From Datura wrightii (lineage: Eukaryota > Streptophyta > Magnoliopsida > Solanales > Solanaceae), in contig JASDFA010000007.1 of assembly GCA_035772735.1 (NCBI GenBank), forward strand, positions 72,330,501-72,394,500: a stretch of 64,000 bases of DNA. The letters run 5' to 3'. The position numbers were made by a program, and so were the translations under genes. Of the stretch, positions 21,840 to 32,943 are shown one piece after another; within the stretch, counting starts at the first letter, position 1, and every line of letters begins with the position of its first letter. Under the pieces are notes generated by a model, which made no database searches, was not told the DNA's origin, and was given only the letters and a program-made list of their open reading frames with translations.

Positions 21840-21886
21840 AGAGAAAGATAAGCCATGCTAGTGATGTTGGTAGCATGGATGGATTT
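21840..21886 (+). pseudogene. Athila-B gag, 5' piece
   Basis: Encodes ISHASDVGSMDGF. The frame continues after the Athila-C insertion at 41574 with MEMKYDPITHDVIGAN. The last five bases, GATTT, are the target site duplicated at 41569-41573. Confidence 0.7.
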
Positions 21887-23304
21887 TGATTAGTTGGTAA
21901 TTTATCAACTCATTAGGCTCTTAGACATAAGTTTTTGTTTAGTTTTCAGATCATTTGGGTGGTTTTATGCCCTTTCTCCTTGATCTTGGTAGAAACTTAA
22001 CTTGAGTAGAGAAAGCATAAAATTGAGCAAAATAACATGAAAATGGAGATGAGGACCGGCGCTCTACCGAAGACCACCGATGAAGCGCCGGCTAATTGAA
22101 GATGTCTACTGTGCTAAATAAGATCGCTACTAGTGTACCGCGGATTAGCATTAGTGAATTGCTGGTGCCAACGCTGAATTGCTCCAGAACCCACTAGCTA
22201 CCAACTGGACCAACCGGCGGACCATGGACTAGCACCGGCGAACCGCCGGTGACTCACAAGTGACGTCCGTCAAAAAGGGAAAAGTTGTCCAACTCCGAAA
22301 ACAAGGAGCATTTTGTACCCTGCTTTTGTACATATTTAAAAAGGAATTGAACATTCCATTTTATTCTATTCTATTTCATTGTCTTATATTGAACTAGAGA
22401 GAAGTAGCGAGAGAAGTCTTCATCATCTTCTTTGAAAAGGTAGAAAAAATTCCATTGGAGATCATAACCTTGTGCTTGAATTTTCACTCATTTTGTTGAA
22501 TAGGTATTGAATTATTACTAAATGCAATGTCTACTTCAACTTAAATGAGTGGCTAAATTCCTTGCTAGTGGTGTGTTAATATTTTGGTTGATTTGGATTA
22601 GGTGTTGTGTATTTGATCTTACATTTAGTCAATCGGTATAATTTTAGTGTTTCCTCTGAGTTTTAATCTAAATACTCATAGTTGCAAATGTGGGTGATAT
22701 TTACTTACTCTAATTTTGTTTGAAAAAGGAATTTAGAGTATGGGTAAGAAAATACTAATGGATAATTGGGTGTTGATCATGTAGGGTTGGGCTATAGATA
22801 GCCCAAACCCTTTGTCACACACTCATTGAGAATTAAAGCTAGAAATAGTTGATTTTTATCCATATTGATGTGGTTGTTGTGAAAAGGACTCTTCGGGTTT
22901 GAGAAAATCTTAGGTATAAGGCATCTAATTGATTGAGAAACATAGGATGCTACCTCGTCCACAACTAATTATACTATGGAGTAATGCTAGGAGCTATTAT
23001 CAATCCCAATCCAATGAAGCCCCATCAATATCACACACCTAATATTCTCTGGTTTGGTATTCTCTACGCTTTACCCCTATTTTCGTGTGTGAATTTGTAT
23101 TTCAATTGACAAGTTGTGACTCCCCCAATTTTTACATTATTGTTTTTGAGACATTGATGCAAATTACTTCAGTTTGATAAACAACTCTTGTATGATCAAC
23201 TAACATTCCCTGTGGGATTCGACCCCGACACACGACGGGTATATTTATTTTTCCAATGACCGTTTACACTCTTTCATTAAAAGGAGTGAATTTGGACGTT
23301 ATCA
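21887..23304 (+). repeat. Athila-C 5' LTR (1418 bp)
   Basis: Starts TGATTAGTTGG and ends GACGTTATCA (TG...CA). It is alignable along its length with 40336-41568, with roughly one base in eight to ten different by eye, which implies considerable age. It contains the motif cluster (22050-22260) and a weak TATA-like tacatatttaaaaagg near 22328. Confidence 0.9.
22050..22260 (+). promoter_or_regulatory. Athila-C LTR motif cluster (ACCGGCG / CGCCGGT)
   Basis: About ten variants, including the perfect inverted repeat CACCGGCG-aac-CGCCGGTG at 22233-22251. The same motif family recurs in the spacer of this element (25960-26180 and 26945-27200) and, decayed, in the 3' LTR (40500-40640). Confidence 0.65.
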
Positions 23305-23309
23305 AAAAT

Positions 23310-23326
23310 TGTGTCGTTTCTGGGGA
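23310..23326 (+). promoter_or_regulatory. Athila-C primer binding site
   Basis: TGTGTCGTTTCTGGGGA follows the LTR end by five bases and aligns with the tRNA-Asp-type Athila PBS TGGCGCCGTTGTCGGGGA with several substitutions. Confidence 0.7.
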
Positions 23327-23429
23327 ATATAGTGGATAGCCTTTAGTTGTTTGTTATTTTGAATTAATTTCACATCTTAGTTGGTTTAATTTTACTCTTG
23401 TGGTTGGTGTCATCTAGGTTGATCTTGCT

Positions 23430-24690
23430 ATGAGCCAACACTCACAAGGAGGAGAAGGTTCGATAGACGGGCATATGGATCATGAGGATGATGATTCCAT
23501 TATGACCAATGTAGCGGGTGCAATCCACCTACCTTCTACGGTAGTGAATGCAATTTTTCATGTGACGAGTATGATGCTGCACTTACTTCAAATGAAGGGG
23601 CTCTTCGGAGGAATGCCTAGTGAAGATGCAAACAAGAATATCTGCAATTTTCTTGATATTTTCCAACCCTTCAACATCACAAATATAACCAAGAGTCGAT
23701 CAGATTGAGACTCTTCCCATTTTCATTAATTGGGGAAGCCATCTCTTGGTTGGAGGAGTTGCCTCCCGGGTCCATTACCTCTTGAAATGAACTTATGGAA
23801 GCATTTTTGGACAGGTTCTTCCCTCCATCGAGGATTCTACAGCTGAGGGATGACACTACCAATTTTTGACAACTTGTGAAGGAACAACTCTATGAAGCAT
23901 GGTTGAGGTTTAAGAAAAAGGTAGCCATTTGTCCAAACCATAGGTTACCCGATGGGGTTTTACTTCAGAGCTTCTATACTTCATTGGATTCTATCAACAA
24001 TTCTATGGCAAATAATTTGTCGAGGGGATCCATTATGAATCAGCCCTATGGAGTAGCCAAAGCACTTCTTGATAGAATGACTAAAACCAATTGACCATGG
24101 CATACTAGAAAAGCGGAGGTATCTTCTAGTGGTGTTGCCCCAAACCTTATGAATGCTGAGATGAGGAAAAGGGATGAGTCTATAGATGAAACTCTTGCTA
24201 AGATAATCATCTAGCTAGAGTTGACGACAAAAAATATGATGGGAGCTGGTGCAAAGAGTGTGAATGTTTTAGGTGCCCAAGGTCATACTCAATTTGATAA
24301 TGACACCTCACCACCGACATATGAGGAGGAGTGTCAATACATGGCGGGCCAAGTGGGGGTTTCTCGCCCTGGGTATCAAGGTTCCAATAAAGGCCCTTGG
24401 AACCCAAGCGAGGAGAATCAAGGTTGGAGAAACTATGATAATCCAAGATCATAGGAGAGAAATGATCGATGGGGGAATAGAGATAAAAATCGTGAAGGAG
24501 ACGATATCATCGAAGTGCTAACCCCTATGTGCCTCCTCCAAAAGAAGAAGCATCTTAAGGATAGAGAGAGTGATGTGGGAAACTAAAAGATTGAAGAAAT
24601 GTTGTCTCGGGTATTGAAGAAGGTAGAATCCACTGACGAAATAGTGGAGTTAAAGAGTTGAAAGGGGAGTATCTAACCTCGCTCAAATAG
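23430..24690 (+). pseudogene. Athila-C gag
   Basis: The ATG at 23430 starts MSQHSQGGEGSIDGHMDHED. The capsid core shows AIFHVTSMMLHLLQMKGLFG, DANKNICNFLDIFQPFNI and, after a frame change near 23705, RLFPFSLIGEAISWLEELPP, FFPPSRILQLRDDTTNF, and LRFKKKVAICPNHRLPDG (23876-24094). A glycine-rich, Tyr/Trp-containing tail follows (QGSNKGPWNPSEENQGWRNY at about 24390). It has several stops (for example 23706, 23787, 24093). Gag would assemble the particle that packages the element's RNA. Confidence 0.8.
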
Positions 24691-24701
24691 TAAATTACCA
24701 T

Positions 24702-25058
24702 TTGACATCAATCAAGCAACTTGAAGCGCAAATGAAACATTTGTGTTCACAAATGAACACCTTCATGAAGGGTGCACTCCCTAGTGATACTGTCCCTAAT
24801 CCAAAGAAGGATGGCCATTATATGGCAATGGTGACTAGGAGAGGCAAGATATTGAAGAATGTGGGCGTAAAGCACAAAGATGTTGTTGTCCCGATGGAAA
24901 ATGATGATGAAGTGTTGGAAGAGGTGCCAAAAGCCCCAAGTGTTTGTGATGATGAACAAGTGAAGGATGATGGAGAAGTTGCTTTGACTACCTCGAATGG
25001 TGTAAATGTTATTGAGATCAAGAAGCAAAAGTTCCACCTCTTTATCTATAGTGGTTGA
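24702..25058 (+). pseudogene. Athila-C gag-protease linker
   Basis: An open 118-codon stretch containing the hallmark KGALPSDTVPNPKKDGHYMA and MVTRRGKIL, followed by an acidic region (MENDDEVLEEVPKAPSVCDD). The same linker is found in Athila-A (9780-9810) and Athila-D (56960-57050). Confidence 0.75.
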
Positions 25059-25099
25059 CTATGAAAAAGGAAGATAATCAGTTTTGAAAGTTTATAGAA

Positions 25100-25749
25100 A
25101 TGTTCAACAAATTATCCATCAATATACTGCTTGTGGATACCTTGATTCAAATGCCAGGCTACAAGAAGTTTATGAAAGAGCTATTGAACAAAAAGAAGGT
25201 GGCGGATACGGGCACCGATGAGGTGACCCATCATTGCAGTGCTGTGATCCTAGGGCATTTACCATTCCTTGCACAATTAGCTTGTCGATGTTCAATAAAT
25301 CTCTTTACAACCTTGGTGCTAGTATTAACTTGATACCTCTAGTGGTTTTCAAGAAACTCAGGTTAGGGAGTCGCAAACCTACATCCATGAGGCTTTTGAT
25401 GGCGGATGGGTCGATTAAACAATCAGTTGGAGTATTAGTTGATGTCCTTGTGAGGATGGACAAATTCATACTCCCAGCTGATTTCTCTATGTTGGGTTGT
25501 GAGATGAACATCAAGGTACCAATTATATTGGGGCACCCACAACTAGCAATGGGAAGAGCTTTAATTGATGTGGAGCTTGGGGAGCTTAAGTTCTTAGTAA
25601 GAGGTGATGAGGTCGCCTTTAATGTGTGTCAGCCTCTCAAGCCCCCGGATGAGTGTAAGGTTATGACAGTGCATGATGGTAAAGTGAAGCATTATGAACC
25701 AGTTGATTATGAGAGTGAATTGGAGTATGATGACCCTTCGGATTTTTGA
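25100..25749 (+). pseudogene. Athila-C aspartic protease
   Basis: The N-terminal helix (MFNKLSINILLVDTLIQMPG, then MKELLNKKKVADT) precedes a frame change near 25240. The core continues NLGASINLIPLVVFKKLRLG, LMADGSIKQSVGVLVDVLV, DFSMLGCEMNIKVPIILGHP and AMGRALIDVELGELKFLV. The catalytic Asp of D-x-G-A is Asn in this copy (YNLGAS), so the enzyme would be inactive. The coding sequence ends EYDDPSDF-stop at 25749; no RT follows. Confidence 0.85.
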
Positions 25750-25959
25750 AAATTAAGAGGGGTATCCGTCATTCCACGATGTTAACTAAGGCCCTTTATG
25801 GGAGTCATTCCAAGCGTTTTTACTTTGGGTATTTTGATGTTTATGTTGCCTTTTATTTTGTAGGTAGATTGGATGAAAAACAAGGAGAAAAAGAACAAGG
25901 TAGAGTGCCGCTTAAACATGAATCAAGGGCAAAAAGCTGGGGAAGAAGAGGGAAAACCG

Positions 25960-26180
25960 GTGGAATTCTGGTGCCAAACTGCGAACTGCCGAATGCGATG
26001 CTGGTACAAATCAGAACACTTCAGAGTTGAAGCATGACCAGTGACCCTACCAGCAAAACATAGGTTCTAAACTACAAACCATCTTCTACCTATCGCACAC
26101 AAAGCAGTAAACTGAAGAGGTGGATGGACACTTGCATTAAAGCGGCAAAAAGCTAGTTCTAACCGGCGACCGCCGATGAA
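25960..26180 (+). promoter_or_regulatory. Athila-C spacer motif cluster 1
   Basis: Includes accggtggaattctggtgcc, aactgccgaatgcg and aaccggcgaccgccgatg, variants of the LTR motif ACCGGCG / CGCCGGT. It lies 220-430 bp upstream of the TATA box, as the LTR cluster lies upstream of the LTR promoter. Confidence 0.55.
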
Positions 26181-26395
26181 ACACAGTTGAAGCTATGCAG
26201 TTCATTTAAAATATTGATCAATCCATTGACCAACCCATCCCATGGATTTAAAAATCCGGTCAAAACCTCTCCAACTCCCCAAAACCCTTTTCTCCACCAT
26301 TCCGTTTTCCCATTTACAGTTTTTAACTTCCCCATACACCACTTTCCACCTTCCCACTATTAAACCCACCTCTGCACCTACCATTCCTCCTCTTC

Positions 26396-26542
26396 TATAA
26401 ATTCCCCATTCCTACTCCCCTCATTTCATCATTTCTCACTCATCTTTTCACTAAACTAAAGCAAGTGTCTTGTGGAAACTCCATTGTAGGTCAACACCAA
26501 ATTTCTATCTCACATTGCTCTTTATTCTCAAATTCATTAGGT
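26396..26542 (+). promoter_or_regulatory. Candidate internal promoter and leader of ORF3
   Basis: TATAAA at 26396 is followed by a pyrimidine-rich leader and an ideal splice donor (AG|GTATGT-like) at 26540/26541. The arrangement TATA, CT-rich leader, donor is also present at 61659-61816 in Athila-D. Promoter activity is inferred from sequence only. Confidence 0.45.
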
Positions 26543-26944
26543 ATGTGTGTCATACTTTGATTTAATTTTTTGTTTGAGGATGTGAATATATTTGAGCATG
26601 CTAAAGTTGAAGTTTTCTCACTTTTGTTTCCCCATTACCTTGTTATTATGCTTTTTACTGCTTGTATATTTTTCATATTGTGGGTATGTAGGGGTGTTGA
26701 TAAAAATTTAAATGTTGATGTGGGTATCCTCTGTGATAAAATACTTTATTCTTAATGTGCTTGATTTTATTTAGGGCTGAAGTCTGAGTAGCCCCAAGTG
26801 CTTAGAATGTACAATTTCCCCGATGATAGATGGAGTGATATCTTTCTTTAGGGTAAATTGTCATTTGTTTTTTTATTCTGTGTGTTGGGTGAATGAATCA
26901 CTAATGTGAAAGATTTGTTGTTTAACTGTGTTTGGGGATGAAAT

Positions 26945-27200
26945 GCACTGAAAAACATTCACTGGCGAACAGCCGGTCAGGCCCAGCAAAACGCCGGATG
27001 AAGTTCAGGTAAAGGTGCAAGGTTAAAAGCCATTTCCCCAGACCCGAATTTCATCGACGTTTCACGAGTCAAGACCGGAGAAACACTTATGTGGTGTCTG
27101 ATGAACAATGTTTTCCCCCAGTCTACTGTAAAGGACCGGCGGTTAACCGACGTATCGCGGGTTTACACTTGCGTTCCACTGGTGTTCTGCCGGTGCTGCC
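26945..27200 (+). promoter_or_regulatory. Athila-C spacer motif cluster 2
   Basis: Includes actggcgaacagccggtcagg, split by one base from the canonical inverted repeat, aaaacgccggatgaag and ggaccggcggttaaccgacg. It falls inside the candidate leader intron. Confidence 0.55.
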
Positions 27201-27334
27201 AGCACTAACCTCCAAACCTTTCAAATTTTTTCCCATCCAATTGTTATAATTCCTTGCCTTAGCTTAGAGTAGATGTCAATTTTTATTTTTCATAAGCAAA
27301 AATACAAAAAGAAATATTGTTTTTTGGCACTAAC

Positions 27335-28208
27335 ATGGCTCTGCAGATTTTGACTTCATCTAGATAACCAAGCAAAGGGAATGCCCCAGCCACTTCTAAA
27401 AGCAAGGGAAAGGGGAAAGCAAAGGCGACTCCATCCCCCACCAACTCCAGATGCTATTTGCAAGGGGCGGTATGCTATTTGCAAGGGGCGCCTTTCACGG
27501 TAGAGAAGCGCTAAGACTTGGTGGGGCTGCAGGGTGACTTCTTCACATCACAACACAATTCACTGACCACCAATGGCATGTCTTTACCAATCCTCTTCCA
27601 GATTTCTACCCTAGCCTAGTGCTTGAGTTCTACGCATCATACCAAGCCAGACAGGAAAGCATGCATCATAGAGGCATGGTTGACGAATTTCCCTGACTTT
27701 CCTCAGTAAAGGTGAGGGGTGTGGACATTGACATCACACCGGTGACCATCAATTCTTTATTTTGGGAGGATGAAATTGACACCAAAACTGTGTATGCTGC
27801 CATACCTTCAACCAAAGAGGATCAGTTCGGCTGGATAGCTCCCACTATTGCTACCGACAAACCTTTCAAGGCTTCTATGGGTGGCGAGATCGCCCGGCAT
27901 GATTTAAATTTTGAAGCCAAGTTGTGGATGGATTTTATTCGCGGCCACATCATATTCTGGGAGAATGAGCAGAGGGTAAATTTGGAGGTGGCCATCCTCA
28001 ACACTTGCATAATGACATGGGTCCCCATAAACTTTGGTGAAATAGTGTCCATTCAGATGAAAAGAAAAGCGAGGCAAGCTGGCACATCAATGCCCTATGC
28101 AGTACTCATACCTCAACTTTTCCTTTGAGTCGGAGTGCTACTTTCCTCGGAGGAGACCCCCGGTGCTGCTACTAGTGTGATCACAGTTAACAGAAAGAGG
28201 GACGCGGA
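27335..28208 (+). pseudogene. Athila-C ORF3, N-terminal part: putative plant transposon protein (Transposase_32-like)
   Basis: Starts near the ATG at 27335, with a premature TAA ten codons in. Then comes a basic stretch SKSKGKGKAKATPSP (possible nuclear signal), an in-frame 21-bp tandem duplication, and after two frame or stop lesions the conserved domain: LVLEFYASYQARQESMHHRG, VRGVDIDITPVTINSLFWED, RHDLNFEAKLWMDFIRGHII, NLEVAILNTCIMTWVPINFG, and MKRKARQAGTSMPYAVLIPQ (27712-28128). The domain is common in ORFs of Solanaceae Athila-type elements and annotated as putative plant transposon protein; its role is unknown. The frame is broken at 28208 by Tekay-2 and resumes at 37737. Confidence 0.75.
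27451..27491 (+). repeat. In-frame 21-bp tandem duplication in ORF3
   Basis: The unit starting atgctatttgcaagggg occurs twice, 21 bp apart, adding seven residues (CYLQGA repeated) without changing frame. Confidence 0.85.
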
Positions 28209-30433
28209 TGTCACGACCCGACCATAAGCTCGGATCGAGACACGGTACAAGAAGCCCCGAGAGACTCCAAGTCAACCCATGGCATGAACATACATATAAC
28301 TCAATCAATAAAAGTAGAAGATTTATCAAAATAAACATAACAGAAGTCTAAACTTAACATAACATCAGAGTACGTACATAATTCTGAAGCTAATTATACA
28401 TTATGTCTGAAAACCCTCTAATTCTGATGAGTTGATGGGACAATACCCCAACTAACTCTCTAAGTCTAAAACTGAAAATACAAAGATAACTGATAAGGAA
28501 TGGTCCTCGGGAGATGAGGACTCACCAACTGAGACTAGAAACTAACTCTAAAAACTGGCTAGTGACGGGGCTAAGTATGAATATCGGAACCTATATCATG
28601 AATGATACAACATAGAGTATGCTGTCAGTACGTCGAATGAACCAAGTATGCAAGGTATGTAAAATCGCTAAGTAAAATCAGTAATAATACATAATATAAA
28701 ATATAATCAAGATATTAATTTGAGAGTAGGGCTTGCATGCTATTTTATGAAATCATGATCTGAGCATAACTGAACATCATAACTGAATTGAATGACCCAA
28801 AGATGAAATCTGATAATCATAGGTAAAATTGAACATTGGGCCAAATCTGCTGAAAACATAATATCATGACTGATGTACATGCATAACTGAAATCATGAGG
28901 AACAATGGGAGACTCGTCATGTAACTGACATTATCATGATAGAGCTTGCATGGTCCCGACTATCACACTCAAGTAGGCAGATCCATCCAAAACCTTGCCA
29001 AGGTTAAGGATGCTACCATGATATCGATATAGAGCTGAAGGCCCCATGGGGCAGGGGAAAGCTCCAAAGAAGGTCCCAAATAATCTGATCATACCTACGT
29101 TGAATCATAGTTCAGAGGCATAGGGTTAACTGACCCTTAGCCTACTCGATGCTAGACATTACTCCCAAAAATGTGCATATGCTCTCCATCGTTTTTCAAC
29201 GAAGCTGACCATCGTCTAGTGAAGAAGCTGAATAATCATGTACATATAAAATTTGAAATCATACTTGAGGAGCCTTGGCTCAGACCATACCACATTTTGA
29301 ACAAAATTGGGAGTCTTGACTCCAAAACCATGTGGTAAGCTATTTCTTGAAATCATAAATCATGCTTGAACTTATGGGCTTGGCCAATTCTTAAACATTC
29401 TTGAAAATACTAGATTCACTTGAAAGCATGATCATAGACATGGGTAACTTGAAAACATTCTTTTCTCATAAATATCTCATAATACTTGAACATGCATCAT
29501 AGATCTCAACTTTCATGAACTTCCATGGATGGGCATTATAATTTATAAAACTTGAAAACATGATTTATAATTGAAAACATGGTAAAACTTGCCCATGAAT
29601 CATAATTCAACAATAGAAACATGCTTAGAACATACCCATGGTAGAAACTTAGGAAATTCATGCATTGGGTTAAAACCCCATAGAATCAAAATGTAGATTT
29701 TCATGAATTAGAGAGGGATTGGACATGGGTGTGAACAAATTCACCCATTCATAACTCTACATACTTTAGACAATCTGATTCTACAACTTTTGTGATTGCC
29801 AAAGGAATAATTGAGGAAGAACTTGGAAGAAATTTAGCTTGATCACCTCTTTAGACTTCTAAACTTGCATGCATGAATTTGGAATAACATAGAATGAACT
29901 GACCCTTCTTAAAACACATTATTCAGAGCTTAAAACGACGTACTTTAGGCCTTAGGATCATAGGAATTACGGAAAAGCCCTTACTAAACTAGTAGGGAAA
30001 AATAGATTGCCAGTCCCAACGAGGGACTAGACTAGTAGTCGTCCTTGTCCATGACACGTTGCCAAAAGTCGTGAAGTACACTGCCAAAACTTAACCTAAG
30101 GCTCATTATGGGGAACATAATGGGTCGGTACTGGTGACCACGAGTCATGGTAACCTCTTGTTGCCCTTACTACCCAAAATTCTCCTTTCTTTGACCAACC
30201 TTGACCATGGCTGACCTAACAAGTTGTGGGGCTGACCACGACTCATGGTCACTCCCGTGGTTACTTAGAACTTGAAATTTCCACTTAAGTCAAGCTCATC
30301 ACCATGAGTCACTTAATGACTCGTGGTCATCTTGACGGGTCACGGGATGACTTGTTCTGTGACCTAGTGCAAAAAATCCTATTTTCTCAGTTTCAACTCC
30401 CGGGACTGATCTTAGGATTTTCCAGGTATAACA
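28209..30433 (-). repeat. Tekay-2 3' LTR (2225 bp)
   Basis: On the minus strand it starts TGTTATACC at 30433 and ends GTCGTGACA at 28209. It is aligned end to end with 35529-37736 at roughly nine bases in ten by eye. It contains the motif cluster at 30000-30360. Confidence 0.92.
30000..30360 (-). promoter_or_regulatory. Motif cluster in the Tekay-2 3' LTR
   Basis: Variants of ACGAGTCAT / ACGACTCGTGG (for example accacgagtcatggtaacc, ccacgactcatggtcac, atgactcgtggtcatc) occupy the first 430 bp of the LTR in its own orientation, as in Tekay-1. Confidence 0.6.
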
Positions 30434-30448
30434 ATATCTCCCCCTTAG
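30434..30448 (-). promoter_or_regulatory. Tekay-2 polypurine tract
   Basis: Minus-strand CTAAGGGGGAGATAT immediately precedes the 3' LTR start. Confidence 0.88.
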
Positions 30449-30677
30449 AACATTCCTCTTCGAATGTTGAAAATCATACAAAAAAGTAGAGAAATGCAAC
30501 CATCATTTTCAAATATTGATTGTATAGGCTAAAAACTGACGGAATGACTGCCTCCAAACTGAACTACATGACTAAACTGAATTCACGAATCATATATACA
30601 TGCTTTTACATGAAAGACACTGAGGTACATGAGCTGAACATGAAACTGAATAGAGTATTAGGGAGAAAACTGATACC

Positions 30678-31142
30678 TTAAACTGAAACAGAATCGGAAG
30701 GGAAAAGATGTGGGAATCTAGCCATCATGTCTTCCTCGGCTTCCCACATAGCTCCCTCAACATACTGATTCCTCCATAAAATTTTAATTGAAGCTACTTC
30801 TTTATTTCTTAGCCTTCGAACCTGATGACCACATATTTCCACCGAAACCTCTTCATAACTAAGGTTGTCTCTCACACCGACATTGTCTATCGGAACAACT
30901 AAAGCTGGATCCCCCAAACACTTCTTTAAGAGCAATACATGGAAAACTGGATGGACTGAAGCTAATTCTGAGTATAACTCCAACCCATAGGTAACCTTGC
31001 CAACACATCTCACAATCCGGTACTGGCCAACATAATGGGAACTAAGTTTTCCTTTCTTTCTGAACCTCATCACTCCCTTCATGGGAGATACCTTCAAAAA
31101 AACCCAATCATCGACTTTAAACTCAAGTTCCCTCCTTCTCAC
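30678..31142 (-). pseudogene. Tekay-2 integrase C-terminus and chromodomain
   Basis: 154 open codons: RRRELEFKVDDWVFLKVSPM, YVGQYRIVRCVGKVTYGLEL and HPVFHVLLLKKCLGDPALVV (GPY/F-type module). A linker YEEVSVEICGHQVRRLRNKE leads into the chromodomain-like EVASIKILWRNQYVEGAMWE and ARFPHLF. This is the best-preserved part of the element. It normally tethers the integration complex to modified histones. Confidence 0.85.
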
Positions 31143-31790
31143 ATCCGCATAGGACTTTTGGTGACTCTAAGCTGTTTTCAACCTGTCCCCTATAAGCTGA
31201 ACTTTCTCCATGGCCTCAGGGACTGAATCCGGTCCTATCATCCCAGTTCATCGACTTCAAACCAACCAATAGACGATCTACATCTTCTCCCATAGAGAGC
31301 CTCAAACGGAGCCATCTGAATGCTGGAATGATAATTATTGTTATACGCAAACTCAATGAGAGGAAAATAATCATCCCAACTATCCTTGAAGTCAATCACA
31401 CACGCTCTCAACATGTCGAGAGTCTGAATAGTTCACTCTGCCTGACCATCTATTTGCGGGTGAAATGCTACACTGAACTTGACCCGAGTACCAAGTGCCT
31501 TTTGAAATAATCTCCAAAATCAGGAGGTAAACTGAGCAACTCTGCCTGATATGATGGACAAGGGCACTCCATGCAATCAAACTAACTCCCAAATGTACAG
31601 TTTGGCGTAATCCTCTACTAAATCAGTAGTTTTGTCCGATAGAAAATGAGCGTCTTTGGTCAATCTGTCCACCACCACCCAAATGGAGTCATATTGTCAA
31701 CGAGTGTGAGGCAGCCCTATAATGAAGTCCATATTGATCTCCTCCCACTTGCAAGTATGAATATTGATATCCTGAAGCGCACCTCCCAGT
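31143..31790 (-). pseudogene. Tekay-2 integrase catalytic core
   Basis: Legible on the minus strand: INMDFIIGLPHTR, SIWVVVDRLTKDAHF (first catalytic Asp present), SIISGRVAQFTS (second Asp replaced by Gly), DGQAE then stop (Glu present), LDMLRACVIDFKDSWDDYF. There are four or more nonsense codons. Loss of the middle Asp alone would abolish strand transfer. Confidence 0.82.
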
Positions 31791-31799
31791 CTTTGATGC

Positions 31800-32110
31800 T
31801 CCACTCTCACCTGTTGACAGTTCGGACACTTAGCCACAAATTCTACAATGTCCTTTTTCATGCCATTCCACCAATAGACTTCCTATAGGTCACGGTACAT
31901 CATGGTGGTACCTGGATGTATGGAATATCTTGAACCATGAGCCTTGTGCAACATCCGATCTCTTAAATCATCAACATCCGGAACACACAAATGACCCTGG
32001 CATCGAAACACATCATTTCTCCCTGTAGAGAGCACCTCTACTTTCTGGTTCTTAACGACTTCCTTTAACTTCACCAAGATAGAATCCTCATCTTATCTAG
32101 CTTTTACGTC
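31800..32110 (-). pseudogene. Tekay-2 integrase HHCC domain
   Basis: AHGSRYSIHPGTTMMYRDL carries the histidines, then after a TAG comes EVYWWNGMKKDIVEFVAKCP with the CPNCQQ cysteines, giving a complete zinc-binding set. The same TAG position is also mutated in Tekay-1. Confidence 0.8.
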
Positions 32111-32211
32111 AGTCATCAAGGATGATTCTGATCTATTCTGAACAATAACACCGCCATTGGTCGAGTCAACCAAACGAACTCCCAACAGTGCAAGTCGATG
32201 CACATCCTTCA

Positions 32212-32830
32212 CTAGCTCCTTCCTCCCCTCATTACATGAGACACACTCTCCATAGAGAGCCTACTGAGTGCGTCTGCTACAACATTAGCCTTACCCGGAT
32301 GGTAAAGGACACTCATATCATAATCCTTGAGTAGCTCCAACCACCTACTTTGGCGTAAATTTAGATCTTTCTGAGTAAACACATATTGTTGGCTTTTGTG
32401 GTCCGTAAACACATCCACATGGACCCCGTACAAATAATGTCTCTAAATATTCAAGGCGAATACTACCACCACTAGTTTGATATCATGAGTCGGGTTATTC
32501 TTTTCACAGACCTTTAGCTGCCTGGAAGCATATTCTATAACCTTACCATGCTGCATCAATACACACCCATGTTCGATCCCCCAACCATAATATACCACAA
32601 ACCCATTGGTACCCTCGGGTAGGGTCAACATCGGTGCTGAGGTGAGTCGAGTCTTCAACTCTTGGAAACTGTTCTCACAAGCCTCCGACAATTGGAACTT
32701 CACTTTCTTTTTGGTCAATTTGGTCAACGGTGTTGCAATAGATGAAAACCCCTCAGCAAACCTTTGATAATACCCAGTTAAACCCAAGAAACTCCTGATA
32801 TCTACAGGATTCACCGGTCGGGGCCAATTC
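32212..32830 (-). pseudogene. Tekay-2 RT connection and RNase H
   Basis: The open segment 32814-32443 begins NPVDIRSFLGLTGYYQRFAE (end of RT, thumb) and contains the RNase H start (MLTLPEGTNGFVVYYGWGIE, where relatives have VVYCDAS). After a stop, MYGVHVDVFTDHKSQQYVFT and VVADALSRLS follow. The first RNase H Asp appears changed to Tyr (YYGWG), the others remain. Confidence 0.8.
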
Positions 32831-32943
32831 TTTACTGTCTCTATGTTTTAAGAGTCTACTTGTCCACCCTCACTTGACACCACATGACCCAAAAAAGCCA
32901 CTAAATTCAACCAAAACTCGCATTTACTGAATTTAGCATACAA

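Larger units (their letters stand above)
25750..27334 (+). other. Athila-C spacer with internal promoter-like module
   Basis: Starts with the diverged post-integrase block (CACGATGTTAACTAAGG, then TTATGGGAG). It then holds motif cluster 1 (25960-26180), a pyrimidine-rich tract, a TATA box (TATAAA 26396-26401), a CT-rich leader, a splice donor ATTAG|GTATGTG (GT at 26541), an intron-like AT-rich stretch with motif cluster 2 (26945-27200), and an acceptor-like TCTGCAG (27340-27346) at the start of ORF3. Athila-D shows the same order. Confidence 0.6.

Noticed and set aside
22050..22260. Repeated GC-rich motif as a possible CRISPR-like array
   Set aside because: Units are irregularly spaced, both orientations occur, and the sequence is plant retroelement DNA.
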